64,000 nucleotides of DNA from Dyella sp. EPa41 (lineage in GTDB: Bacteria > Pseudomonadota > Gammaproteobacteria > Xanthomonadales > Rhodanobacteraceae). Positions 57,276-64,000 of this stretch are shown here, in pieces. The stretch spans positions 1 to 64,000 of the forward strand of contig NZ_BCPR01000021.1 of NCBI RefSeq assembly GCF_016586165.1, in the 5' to 3' direction. Below the pieces are notes generated by a model. The model did not search any database. It saw nothing but the letters and a program-made list of their open reading frames with translations, and was not told the DNA's origin. Position numbers and translations under genes: made by a program. Within the stretch, counting starts at the first letter, position 1, and each line of letters begins with the position of its first letter.

Positions 57276-59165
57276 TCAGGCGTCGGAGCCACGCTCCAGC
57301 GCGCGCCGCACTTCTTCCAGCGCATGGGGGTCATCCAGCGTCGACAGGTCGCCCGGATCGGTGTGCTGCACCAGAGCCTGCAGCGACCGGCGCAGCAGCT
57401 TGCCCGAACGCGTCTTGGGCAGGGCGTTGACCACATACACGCGCGCCGGCTTGGCCACGCCGCCCAGCTGGGACACCACGCGCTGCTGCATGGCGCGGGC
57501 GACGTCGGCCGACGGTTCGGAAACGCCCTGCTTGAGCGTGGCGAACACCACGGGCACCTGCCCTTTCAGTTCGTCCTGCACGCCCACCACGGCCGCTTCC
57601 GCGCACGCCGGATGCGTGGATACCGATTCCTCGATCTCGCGCGTGCCCAGGCGATGACCGGCCACGTTGATCACGTCGTCGGTGCGGCCGAGGATGGTGG
57701 TATAGCCGTGCTCGTCGCGTATCGCCCAGTCCAGCGAGCTGTAGAGCAGCTCGTTGAAATGGCTGAAATAGCTGTTGACGTAACGCTCGTCGTCGCCCCA
57801 CACGGTGGTGAGGCAGCCCGGCGGCAGCGGCGGCACGAACACCAGCACGCCCTTCTGGTGCGGTGGCAATTCTTCGCCGGTGCCTTCGTCGATCACCTTC
57901 ATGCGATAACCGGGGCTCGGCAATCCCGGCGAGCCGAATTTCACCGGCTTGAGGTCGAGCCCCGGCATCAGCGTGATGGCCGGCCAGCCGGTTTCGGTCT
58001 GCCAGTAGTTGTCGATCACCGGTACGCCGAGGCCTTCGGTGATCCAGTGCGCGGTCGGCTCATCCAGCGGTTCGCCGGCAAGGAACAGCCACTTCAGCTT
58101 GGACAGGTCGTATTTCTTCAGCCAGCTGGCGTCTTGCTTCTTCAGCACGCGGATGCCGGTGGGCGAGGAGAACATGGTGCGCACGCCGTAGCGCTCGCAC
58201 AGCTGCCACCAGATGCCCGGGTCGGGATGCGTGGGAAGCCCTTCGTAAAGCAGCGAGGTGGCGCCGCCGATCAGCGGACCGTATACGTTGTACGAGTGAC
58301 CCACGGCCCAGCCCACGTCCGACGTGGAGAACATCACCTGTCCCGGCGCGATGTCGAACACCGTGCGGATCGACAAGGCCATCGCGACCGCATAGCCGCC
58401 CACGTCACGCTGGATGCCCTTGGGCTTGCCGGTGGTGCCGGACGTATACAGCAGGTAGCTGGGCTCGTTCGATTCCAGCCAGGCGACCGGCACTTCGGCA
58501 CCTTCGTACGACGCGCGCAAGCTGGCGTAGTCGAGATCGCGACCGGCCACGCGCGTCATCTGCGGATCGAGGCCGCGGTCGACGATCAGCACGCGCGGCG
58601 GCTTGTTGCTTGCCTCTTCCAGCGCCGCGTCCACCAGCGGCTTGTAGGGAATCACCTTGCCGCCGCGCATGCCGGCATCGGCGGCGATCAGCAACTTGGG
58701 CTGCGCGTCATCGATGCGCAACGCCAGGTTGTGCGACGCGAACCCGCCGAACACCACCGAGTGGATCGCACCGATGCGCGCGCAGGCCAGCATCGCGAAC
58801 ACCGCCTCGGCGATGTTGGGCATGTAGATCACCACGCGATCACCCTTGCCCACGTCCAGCGAAGCGAGCACGGCGGCAAAGGTGTTCACTTCACGATGGA
58901 GATCGCGGTAGGTGAGCTCGCGCGTGATGTTGGTTTCGGTGGAAATCGCCACCAGCGCCAGCTGGCCACCGCGTTCTTCCAGGTGGCGGTCGATCGCGTT
59001 GTAGCAGAGATTGGTGGTGCCGCCGACGAACCAGCGGCGGAACGGCAGTCGCGAGGTATCGAGGATCTGCTCGGGCGGCGTGTGCCAGTGGATGCGCTTG
59101 GCCTGTTCGGCCCAGAAGGCTTCGGGTTCGTCCACCGAACGCTGGTAGAAATCCTCGTAGCGCAT
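57276..59165 (-). CDS. prpE: Propionyl-CoA synthetase
   Basis: 629 residues of the acyl-CoA synthetase (AMP-forming) family, most like PrpE. It activates propionate for the methylcitrate cycle. The nucleotide loop YTSGTTGKPKGIQRD, the Y-W-Q-T-E-T-G-W motif and the C-terminal catalytic lysine in PKTRSGKLLRRS are present. The start MRYEDFYQRSVDEPEAFWAEQA is typical. It converges with the HTH-citrate synthase gene and completes the propionate set with prpB, C and D. Confidence 0.92.
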   Translation of the reverse strand: MRYEDFYQRSVDEPEAFWAEQAKRIHWHTPPEQILDTSRLPFRRWFVGGTTNLCYNAIDRHLEERGGQLALVAISTETNITRELTYRDLHREVNTFAAVLASLDVGKGDRVVIYMPNIAEAVFAMLACARIGAIHSVVFGGFASHNLALRIDDAQPKLLIAADAGMRGGKVIPYKPLVDAALEEASNKPPRVLIVDRGLDPQMTRVAGRDLDYASLRASYEGAEVPVAWLESNEPSYLLYTSGTTGKPKGIQRDVGGYAVAMALSIRTVFDIAPGQVMFSTSDVGWAVGHSYNVYGPLIGGATSLLYEGLPTHPDPGIWWQLCERYGVRTMFSSPTGIRVLKKQDASWLKKYDLSKLKWLFLAGEPLDEPTAHWITEGLGVPVIDNYWQTETGWPAITLMPGLDLKPVKFGSPGLPSPGYRMKVIDEGTGEELPPHQKGVLVFVPPLPPGCLTTVWGDDERYVNSYFSHFNELLYSSLDWAIRDEHGYTTILGRTDDVINVAGHRLGTREIEESVSTHPACAEAAVVGVQDELKGQVPVVFATLKQGVSEPSADVARAMQQRVVSQLGGVAKPARVYVVNALPKTRSGKLLRRSLQALVQHTDPGDLSTLDDPHALEEVRRALERGSDA

Positions 59166-59294
59166 CGCTCGTACCCCGACTGAAGTCTGCTGACCCGATC
59201 TAGCCTAGATCAGCAGCGTGAAACGGGCCTTGCGACCTTGGTCGAGTCGTGCCCTGCATGACCGTCGCTGGCGACGGTCATGCAGCCGTGTCCA

Positions 59295-59636
59295 TCAGAG
59301 GCAGGAAACCGCCGCGTCGCGATAGGCGGAGTTGTATTCCTTCTTGACGTCCTGGGTTTCGTACATCATCACCTGCGCCCCCGTGCCATCGGCCGTCACC
59401 TCGACCAGCTCGTGCGCGCCCGCCTTGTCATTGGCCGACACCGTGCCCGACTGGTCCTTGTGCGAGGCGCTGGCCTCGGCCGTCTCGGCCCACTTGGCGC
59501 GCACGCATTCCAGGTAGGTCGGGATGTCTTTGTTGGTGCGGCTGCTCATTTTCGGCGTGGTGTCACGCAGGCCGTGGGTACCGCCGCAGGCGGTCAGCAG
59601 GGCGCAGCAGGCGGCGATCGCAAAGAGTTGCTTCAT
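59295..59636 (-). CDS. Small predicted lipoprotein
   Basis: 113 residues with a lipoprotein signal: hydrophobic IAACCALLTAC with the lipobox L-T-A-C and Cys17 as the expected lipidated residue. The mature part (KDIPTYLECVRAKWAETA and later VMMYETQDVKKEYNSAYRDA) matches no family I recognise. It is divergent from the MerR-type gene, 117 bases away. Confidence 0.7.
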   Translation of the reverse strand: MKQLFAIAACCALLTACGGTHGLRDTTPKMSSRTNKDIPTYLECVRAKWAETAEASASHKDQSGTVSANDKAGAHELVEVTADGTGAQVMMYETQDVKKEYNSAYRDAAVSCL

Positions 59637-59696
59637 GTCGGTGTTCCAGTCGAGGATCGTCAGATTTAACCATGAAGCGCCACCCGACGGAGAGGC

Positions 59697-59727
59697 TTGA
59701 CCCTCACGTCGCGTGAGCCCCCAGAGT
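59697..59727 (+). promoter_or_regulatory. MerR-type promoter and operator
   Basis: TTGACC (59697-59702) and CAGAGT (59722-59727) are 19 bases apart, and CTCACG-TCG-CGTGAG (59703-59717) sits between them. The over-long spacer with a central palindrome is the classic MerR arrangement and implies autoregulation. Confidence 0.65.
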
Positions 59728-59753
59728 GCCCGGCACGCAACGAGGACATCACC

Positions 59754-60776
59754 ATGGAACTGACGGTCGGCGAATTGGCCAAGCGCAGCGGACTCACCGT
59801 CCGCACGCTGCATCACTACGACGCCATCGGCCTGCTGGTGCCCTCGCTGCGCTCCGCTGCCGGCTACCGGCTGTACGACCGGGCCAATATCGAGCGCCTG
59901 CACCGTATCCAGGCCCTGCGCCAGCTGGGCCTGCCGCTGGCCGACATCGGAACCGCCCTGTCCGGGCCGCAAGCTCCCCTCGCCGAGGTGATCGATCGCC
60001 AGATCGCCCAGCTCGACCACGAGATCGCCAATGCCAGCCGCCTGCGCAGCCAATTGGGACGCCTGCGCGCCCAGCTGGACACCGGACAGGCCCCCGACCT
60101 TGCCGATTGGCTGGAGACCCTGGAAACCATGTCGCTTTACGAAAAGTACTTTTCACCCGAGGAACTGAAGGCACTGCCGCTGCACACCGACCCGGATGTG
60201 CTGCCGCAATGGAGCGCGCTGGTCACTGCCGTGCAGTCCGCGATGGACCGCGGAGCGACCGTCGATGATGCGGATGTCCATCTACTCGCCCTGCAATGGA
60301 TGGCCATGCTCGAACGCGGCACGGGCAACAACCCCGCGTTCCTGCTGCGGCTGCATGCGATCAACGAGCAGGAGCCGCAGATGCGCGAGCTCAGTCGCAT
60401 TTCCAAGGAGCTGGAGCGCTTCGTGGAACAGGCCGTGATATCTGCGCGGCTGGCCATCTTCGCGCGCTATCTGGACGAGCACGAGATGCAACGCGTACGC
60501 GCCAACTATGGCCGGGAAATGTACAACTGGCCCGCCTTGATCGTTGACCTGCGCAAGGCCATGTCGGACCAACGCCCGCCCGACGATCCGCACGTGCAGG
60601 CGCTGGCGCGGCGCTGGATGACCTTGTTCCGCGCCTATGCCGGCGACGATCCGGCCACGCATGAACGCATCCGCGAAGCCTATGCCAAGGAACCGGACCT
60701 GCGTCGCGGCAGCGCGGTGGACGAAGCGCTGATGGGTTATCTGCGCAAGGCATGGGCTCACCAGCCACAGCCGTAA
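59754..60776 (+). CDS. MerR family regulator with TipAS-like effector domain
   Basis: 340 residues. The N-terminal MerR helix-turn-helix reads TVGELAKRSGLTVRTLHHYDAIGLL, followed by the dimer coiled coil (about 80-120). The C-terminal part (about 130-340) holds helical repeats resembling TipAS drug-binding domains. No metal-type cysteines are seen, which favours an organic ligand. The ATG at 59754 follows GAGGA. Confidence 0.82.
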   Translation: MELTVGELAKRSGLTVRTLHHYDAIGLLVPSLRSAAGYRLYDRANIERLHRIQALRQLGLPLADIGTALSGPQAPLAEVIDRQIAQLDHEIANASRLRSQLGRLRAQLDTGQAPDLADWLETLETMSLYEKYFSPEELKALPLHTDPDVLPQWSALVTAVQSAMDRGATVDDADVHLLALQWMAMLERGTGNNPAFLLRLHAINEQEPQMRELSRISKELERFVEQAVISARLAIFARYLDEHEMQRVRANYGREMYNWPALIVDLRKAMSDQRPPDDPHVQALARRWMTLFRAYAGDDPATHERIREAYAKEPDLRRGSAVDEALMGYLRKAWAHQPQP

Positions 60777-60847
60777 GCCTCAGGCGCCGCCCCGTCCCTG
60801 CCGACGTGCTAGGTTGGGGCGCGCCTTCATTCACGCGAGGGGACAAC

Positions 60848-61321
60848 ATGCAGCAGCGGAAACTTTCACGGCTGGGCGGATGGATGCTGGCGGTGGCGCT
60901 GGCCATCGCCGCGCCGGCGACACGCAGCGCCACGGACGATGCGGCGCAGATTCGCCAGATCATGACCGACCAGCAATCGGCGTGGAATCGCGGCGATATC
61001 GACGCCTTCATGCGGCCCTACAAGGATGCGCCGGACACGACCTTCATCGGCTCCAAGATCCGCAAGGGCTATCGCCCCATCCTGGAGAACTACAGGAAGA
61101 ACTACGCGTCGAAGGAACAGATGGGCGTGCTTTCGTACTCGGACATCGACGTCCGTTTGCTGCCCTGTGCCGATGGCCAGGCCGCGTATGCGATGGTCAC
61201 CGGTCGTTTCCACCTGGATCGCAGCGCCCACGGCAGTGCGGCCAAGGATGATGGCGTGTACTCGCTGCTGTGGGAGCGCACGCCGGCCGGCTGGAAGATC
61301 GTGCTCGATCACAGCAGCTGA
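60848..61321 (+). CDS. Exported SnoaL-like/NTF2-fold protein
   Basis: 157 residues with a signal peptide (MLAVALAIAAPATRSA). The mature part DDAAQIRQIMTDQQSAWNRGDIDAF is the typical start of the NTF2-like/SnoaL family, and WERTPAGWKIVLDHSS the typical end. No catalytic role can be assigned. It follows the MerR-type gene after 71 bases and may belong to the same unit. Confidence 0.78.
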   Translation: MQQRKLSRLGGWMLAVALAIAAPATRSATDDAAQIRQIMTDQQSAWNRGDIDAFMRPYKDAPDTTFIGSKIRKGYRPILENYRKNYASKEQMGVLSYSDIDVRLLPCADGQAAYAMVTGRFHLDRSAHGSAAKDDGVYSLLWERTPAGWKIVLDHSS

Positions 61322-61368
61322 ACCCCTCATTCCACCGCACGGCACCGGGCGACCGGCGATTGCACGAA

Positions 61369-61394
61369 AAAAGGGCGGCCAAGGCCGCCCTTTT
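61369..61394. terminator. Bidirectional terminator
   Basis: The palindrome AAAAGGGCGGCC-AA-GGCCGCCCTTTT lies between the convergent SnoaL-like and mdh genes; the T-run is longer on the minus strand, where it ends mdh. Confidence 0.95.
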
Positions 61395-61415
61395 CCGCAC
61401 CGGATGCAGGCCGGC

Positions 61416-62402
61416 TTACTTCTTGGCGAACAGGTGCTCGACGCCGGCGCGCTCTTCGCGCAGTTCCTTGTCGGTGGCATCCATGCGGGCGCGCGAGAAG
61501 TCGTTGATCTCCAGGCCCTGCACGATGTCGTACTTGCCGTTCTTCACGGTCACCGGGTAGCCGTAGATCACGCCCGGCTTGATACCGTACGAACCATCGG
61601 ACGGAATGCCCATCGAAGCCCAGTCACCTTCGGCGGTGCCCAGCGCCCAGGTGCGCATGTGGTCGACGGCGGCCGACGCAGCCGAAGCGGCCGACGAAGC
61701 GCCACGCGCCTTGATGATGGCCGCGCCGCGCTGCTGCACGGTCGGGATGAAATCGCTCTCGTACCAGGCCTGGTCGACCAGCGACAGCGCCGGCTTGCCG
61801 CCCACGGTGGCGTGGTACAGGTCCGGGTACTGCGTGGAGCTGTGGTTGCCCCAGATGGTCATCTTCTTGATGTCGGTGCTGTGCTTGCCGGTTTTCTCGG
61901 CCAGCTGCGACAGCGCGCGATTGTGGTCCAGGCGGACCATCGCGGTGAAGCACTTCGGATCGAGGTCCGGGGCGTTCTGCTGGGCGATCAGCGCGTTGGT
62001 GTTGGCCGGGTTGCCGACCACCAGCACGCGCACGTCACGCTTGGCGTGGTCGTTCAACGCCTTGCCCTGCGGGCCGAAGATGGCGCCGTTGGCTTCGAGC
62101 AGGTCCTTGCGCTCCATGCCCGGGCCGCGCGGGCGCGCGCCGACCAGCAGTGCGTAGTCCACGTCCTTGAAGGCGACGTTGACGTCGTCGGTGGCGACCA
62201 CGCCGGCCAGCGTCGGGAACGCGCAGTCGTTGAGTTCCATCACCACGCCCTGCAGCGCGGGCAGCGCCGGGGTGATTTCCAGCAGGTGCAGGATCACCGG
62301 CTGGTCCGGACCCAGCATGTCGCCCGCGGCGATGCGGAACAGCAGGGCGTAACCGATCTGGCCGGCAGCGCCGGTAACGGCAACACGAACGGGGGCTTTC
62401 AT
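61416..62402 (-). CDS. mdh: Malate dehydrogenase
   Basis: 328 residues, cytoplasmic NAD-dependent malate dehydrogenase of the MalDH type 2 group. The NAD motif reads [17 protein letters not shown], the substrate loop [15 protein letters not shown], and the catalytic histidine is in [19 protein letters not shown] precedes the ATG at 62402. It would supply oxaloacetate for both citrate and methylcitrate synthesis. Confidence 0.97.
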   Translation of the reverse strand: MKAPVRVAVTGAAGQIGYALLFRIAAGDMLGPDQPVILHLLEITPALPALQGVVMELNDCAFPTLAGVVATDDVNVAFKDVDYALLVGARPRGPGMERKDLLEANGAIFGPQGKALNDHAKRDVRVLVVGNPANTNALIAQQNAPDLDPKCFTAMVRLDHNRALSQLAEKTGKHSTDIKKMTIWGNHSSTQYPDLYHATVGGKPALSLVDQAWYESDFIPTVQQRGAAIIKARGASSAASAASAAVDHMRTWALGTAEGDWASMGIPSDGSYGIKPGVIYGYPVTVKNGKYDIVQGLEINDFSRARMDATDKELREERAGVEHLFAKK

Positions 62403-62477
62403 CGGGGAAACTCCTTCAACTTGGCTAGTGCTTGCAAAAGACAAGGCCCGCGCCAGACGGCACGGGCCCCAAAATCA

Positions 62478-63677
62478 TCAGGTCAGTTCAGCAAAGAACG
62501 CCTGGATACGTTCCAGCCCGGGCTGCAATTGTGCGGTCGGGCAGGTATAGGAAATGCGCATGGCGCGCGGCTCGCCGAAGGCCGAGCCCGGCACGCAGGC
62601 CACGCCCTTGGCTTCCAGCAGGGCGGCGCAGAAGTCCACGTCGCTCTCGATGCGCACGCCGTCGTGGCTCTTGCCGAACGCCACGGAGATATCCGGAAAC
62701 GCGTAGAACGCGCCCTGCGGCGTCGGGCACACCACGCCGGGAATCGCGCGCAACGCATTCACCACCAGGTCGCGCTTGCCGGCGAATTCCTTGCACTTCG
62801 CCGCGGGCACGTCCTGCGGGCCGCCGAACGCGGCGACCGCGGCGGCCGTGATCACTTCCGGCACGCTGGTGATGTGGTTGGAATTGAGCGTGGTGATCGC
62901 CTTGGCCACGTTCTCGGGGCCCGCGATGAGTCCCACGCGCCAGCCCGGCATGCCGTACGTCTTGGACACCGAGTCGACGAAGACCAGGCGATCCTTCAGC
63001 TCCGGCTTCACGTGCACGAAGTTGTGGTAGCCGATGCCATCGAACACCATCGAGTTGTAGATGTCGTCGGTGACGATCCAGGTGTCAGGATGCTTCACCA
63101 GCACCTCGGCCAGCGCGGCGATTTCATCGCGCGTGTACACCATGCCCGTCGGGTTGGACGGGTTGTTGAACAAGAACACTTTCGGCTTGCGCGCCAGCGC
63201 GGCGTCGAGCTGCGCGGGCACGAGCTTGTAGTTCTGGTCCGGGCCGCAATGCATCACGTTGACCTTGGCGCCCACGATGTCGGCGATATCGCGGTAGGTG
63301 GTCCAGTACGGCGCGGCAAAGGCGATCTCGTCGCCTTCGTCCATCAATGCCTCGGCCAGGTTGTACAGCACCTGCTTGGCGCCGATGCCGATCGACAGGT
63401 TCAGGCGGCCATAGCCCTTGAAGCCCAGCTTTTCGATATGTACCAGGAAGGCATCGAGCAGCGCGTCGGCGCCGCGGTTGCTGCCGTACTGGCCGGAGTC
63501 GTGCTGAAGCGCTTCGCGTGCGGCGGCATACACATGCTCGCCAGGAAGGAAGTTCGGTACGCCGATGGAGAAGCTGATGATGTCGCGGCCGGCGGCCTTG
63601 AGCTGCTTGGCCTTCTCGGCGATGACCATGATCGCGCTGGGTTTGGCGCGGCCGACACGCTGGGCGAGCTGGGGCAT
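62478..63677 (-). CDS. Class I/II PLP-dependent aminotransferase (aspartate type)
   Basis: 399 residues. It shows the fold-type I pattern: SFSIGVPNFLPGEHV near the start, NNPSNPTGMVYTRDE, and the PLP lysine in VDSVSKTYGMPGWRVG, with the carboxylate-binding arginine in RAMRISYTCP. This is the usual form of bacterial aspartate aminotransferase of the Xanthomonadales type, but substrate choice cannot be read with certainty. It ends 76 bases before mdh, which it precedes on the same strand. Confidence 0.88.
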   Translation of the reverse strand: MPQLAQRVGRAKPSAIMVIAEKAKQLKAAGRDIISFSIGVPNFLPGEHVYAAAREALQHDSGQYGSNRGADALLDAFLVHIEKLGFKGYGRLNLSIGIGAKQVLYNLAEALMDEGDEIAFAAPYWTTYRDIADIVGAKVNVMHCGPDQNYKLVPAQLDAALARKPKVFLFNNPSNPTGMVYTRDEIAALAEVLVKHPDTWIVTDDIYNSMVFDGIGYHNFVHVKPELKDRLVFVDSVSKTYGMPGWRVGLIAGPENVAKAITTLNSNHITSVPEVITAAAVAAFGGPQDVPAAKCKEFAGKRDLVVNALRAIPGVVCPTPQGAFYAFPDISVAFGKSHDGVRIESDVDFCAALLEAKGVACVPGSAFGEPRAMRISYTCPTAQLQPGLERIQAFFAELT

Positions 63678-63688
63678 GACTTCCTCTT

Positions 63689-63956
63689 AGAGCCTGTTCA
63701 ATGTTTCCACGTGGCCCGCGCCGGGATCTGTTTGCGCGCCAGCCAAGGAAGAACGAAGGAGTGTATGTCGATACACGACTGAGTGATGACGCCGGATGGT
63801 GGGCAAACAGACCCGGCCCGAAGGGTTGGGCACCGATAGCCCCCTGCGAGCGGCCCGCGACTTGACCTGACCACCAGTCAGGCGCTGCGTCAGGGACCGC
63901 TCGCAGGGGGCTATCGGTGCCCAACGCGTGCTATGTGGAAACATTGAACAGGCTCT
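63689..63956. mobile_element. Nested inverted repeat resembling a MITE
   Basis: Outer 22-base arms are perfect inverted copies (63689-63710 and 63935-63956; AGAGCCTGTTCAATGTTTCC at the left end). Inner 28-base arms are also perfect (63826-63853 and 63897-63924), and a small CCTGAC-CACCA-GTCAGG hairpin is near the centre. No transposase frame is present. The element sits 12 bases upstream of the aminotransferase start, so it probably influences or carries that gene's promoter. No clear target-site duplication was found. Confidence 0.75.
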
Positions 63957-64000
63957 TGAGGACGAAGACAGCAAACCCGGCGATTTTAGCATGCGGCGGC

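Overview
The window reads as a chromosomal segment of a GC-rich gammaproteobacterium of the order Xanthomonadales, most likely family Rhodanobacteraceae (Dyella, Luteibacter or Rhodanobacter-like). The reasons are the S46 peptidase, paired OmpA proteins with thrombospondin type 3 linkers, the DUF748 protein, the miaA-hfq-hflX-hflKC-yjeT-purA order, and many copies of a REP-like palindrome (core GCGCACCCAGTGCGC). The family-level placement is an inference from gene content. No tRNA, rRNA, CRISPR or complete insertion sequence was seen.

Layout. 1-660: unassigned sequence, then a decayed formate/oxalate (OFA) transporter pseudogene. 677-6924: fdsGBACD, an NAD-dependent molybdenum formate dehydrogenase; its alpha subunit carries an in-frame array of four 60-bp repeats. 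6932-7462: a small exported molybdopterin-type protein. 7669-11874: napEDABC, periplasmic nitrate reductase; napE is only 53 codons. 12040-13897: an outer-membrane barrel, a GYD protein and a VOC protein. 14019-17138: tandem glycine riboswitch and gcvP. 17318-19257: chitinase with LacI-type palindromes upstream. 19345-21993: M1 aminopeptidase. 21994-22725: REP pairs interleaved with two copies of the 3' end of purA. 22726-30227: purA, yjeT, hflC, hflK, hflX, hfq, miaA and a carbonic anhydrase, all on the minus strand. 30364-34787: S46 dipeptidyl-peptidase and a secreted six-hairpin glycosidase. 35137-41571: tdh and kbl separated by a 1237-residue AsmA/DUF748-like protein. 42047-45634: pseudouridine synthase and two tandem ompA paralogues. 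45842-47293: prpD. 47412-48273: a yybP-ykoY-type manganese riboswitch and a TerC-family gene. 48331-48942: a glutathione transferase. 48961-53344: a five-gene operon that matches the layout of the Fap functional-amyloid system, preceded by a near-consensus sigma-54 promoter. 53795-59165: prpC, prpB, a divergent HTH-citrate synthase fusion regulator, and prpE. 59295-63677: a lipoprotein, a MerR/TipAS regulator, a SnoaL-like protein, mdh and an aspartate-type aminotransferase. 63689-63956: a nested inverted repeat resembling a MITE.

How the genes work together. The fds and nap clusters lie side by side and could link formate oxidation, through NADH and quinol, to nitrate reduction. prpB, C, D and E form a methylcitrate route for propionate; prpD lies about 6.5 kb from prpC, with terC, a GST gene and the amyloid operon between them. 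The strongest candidate for a poorly described system is that Fap-like operon. It holds a cysteine-free, glycine-rich candidate amyloid, a small protein with the same terminal motif, a C39-type protease, a FapE-like protein and a FapF-like channel with an N-terminal coiled coil.
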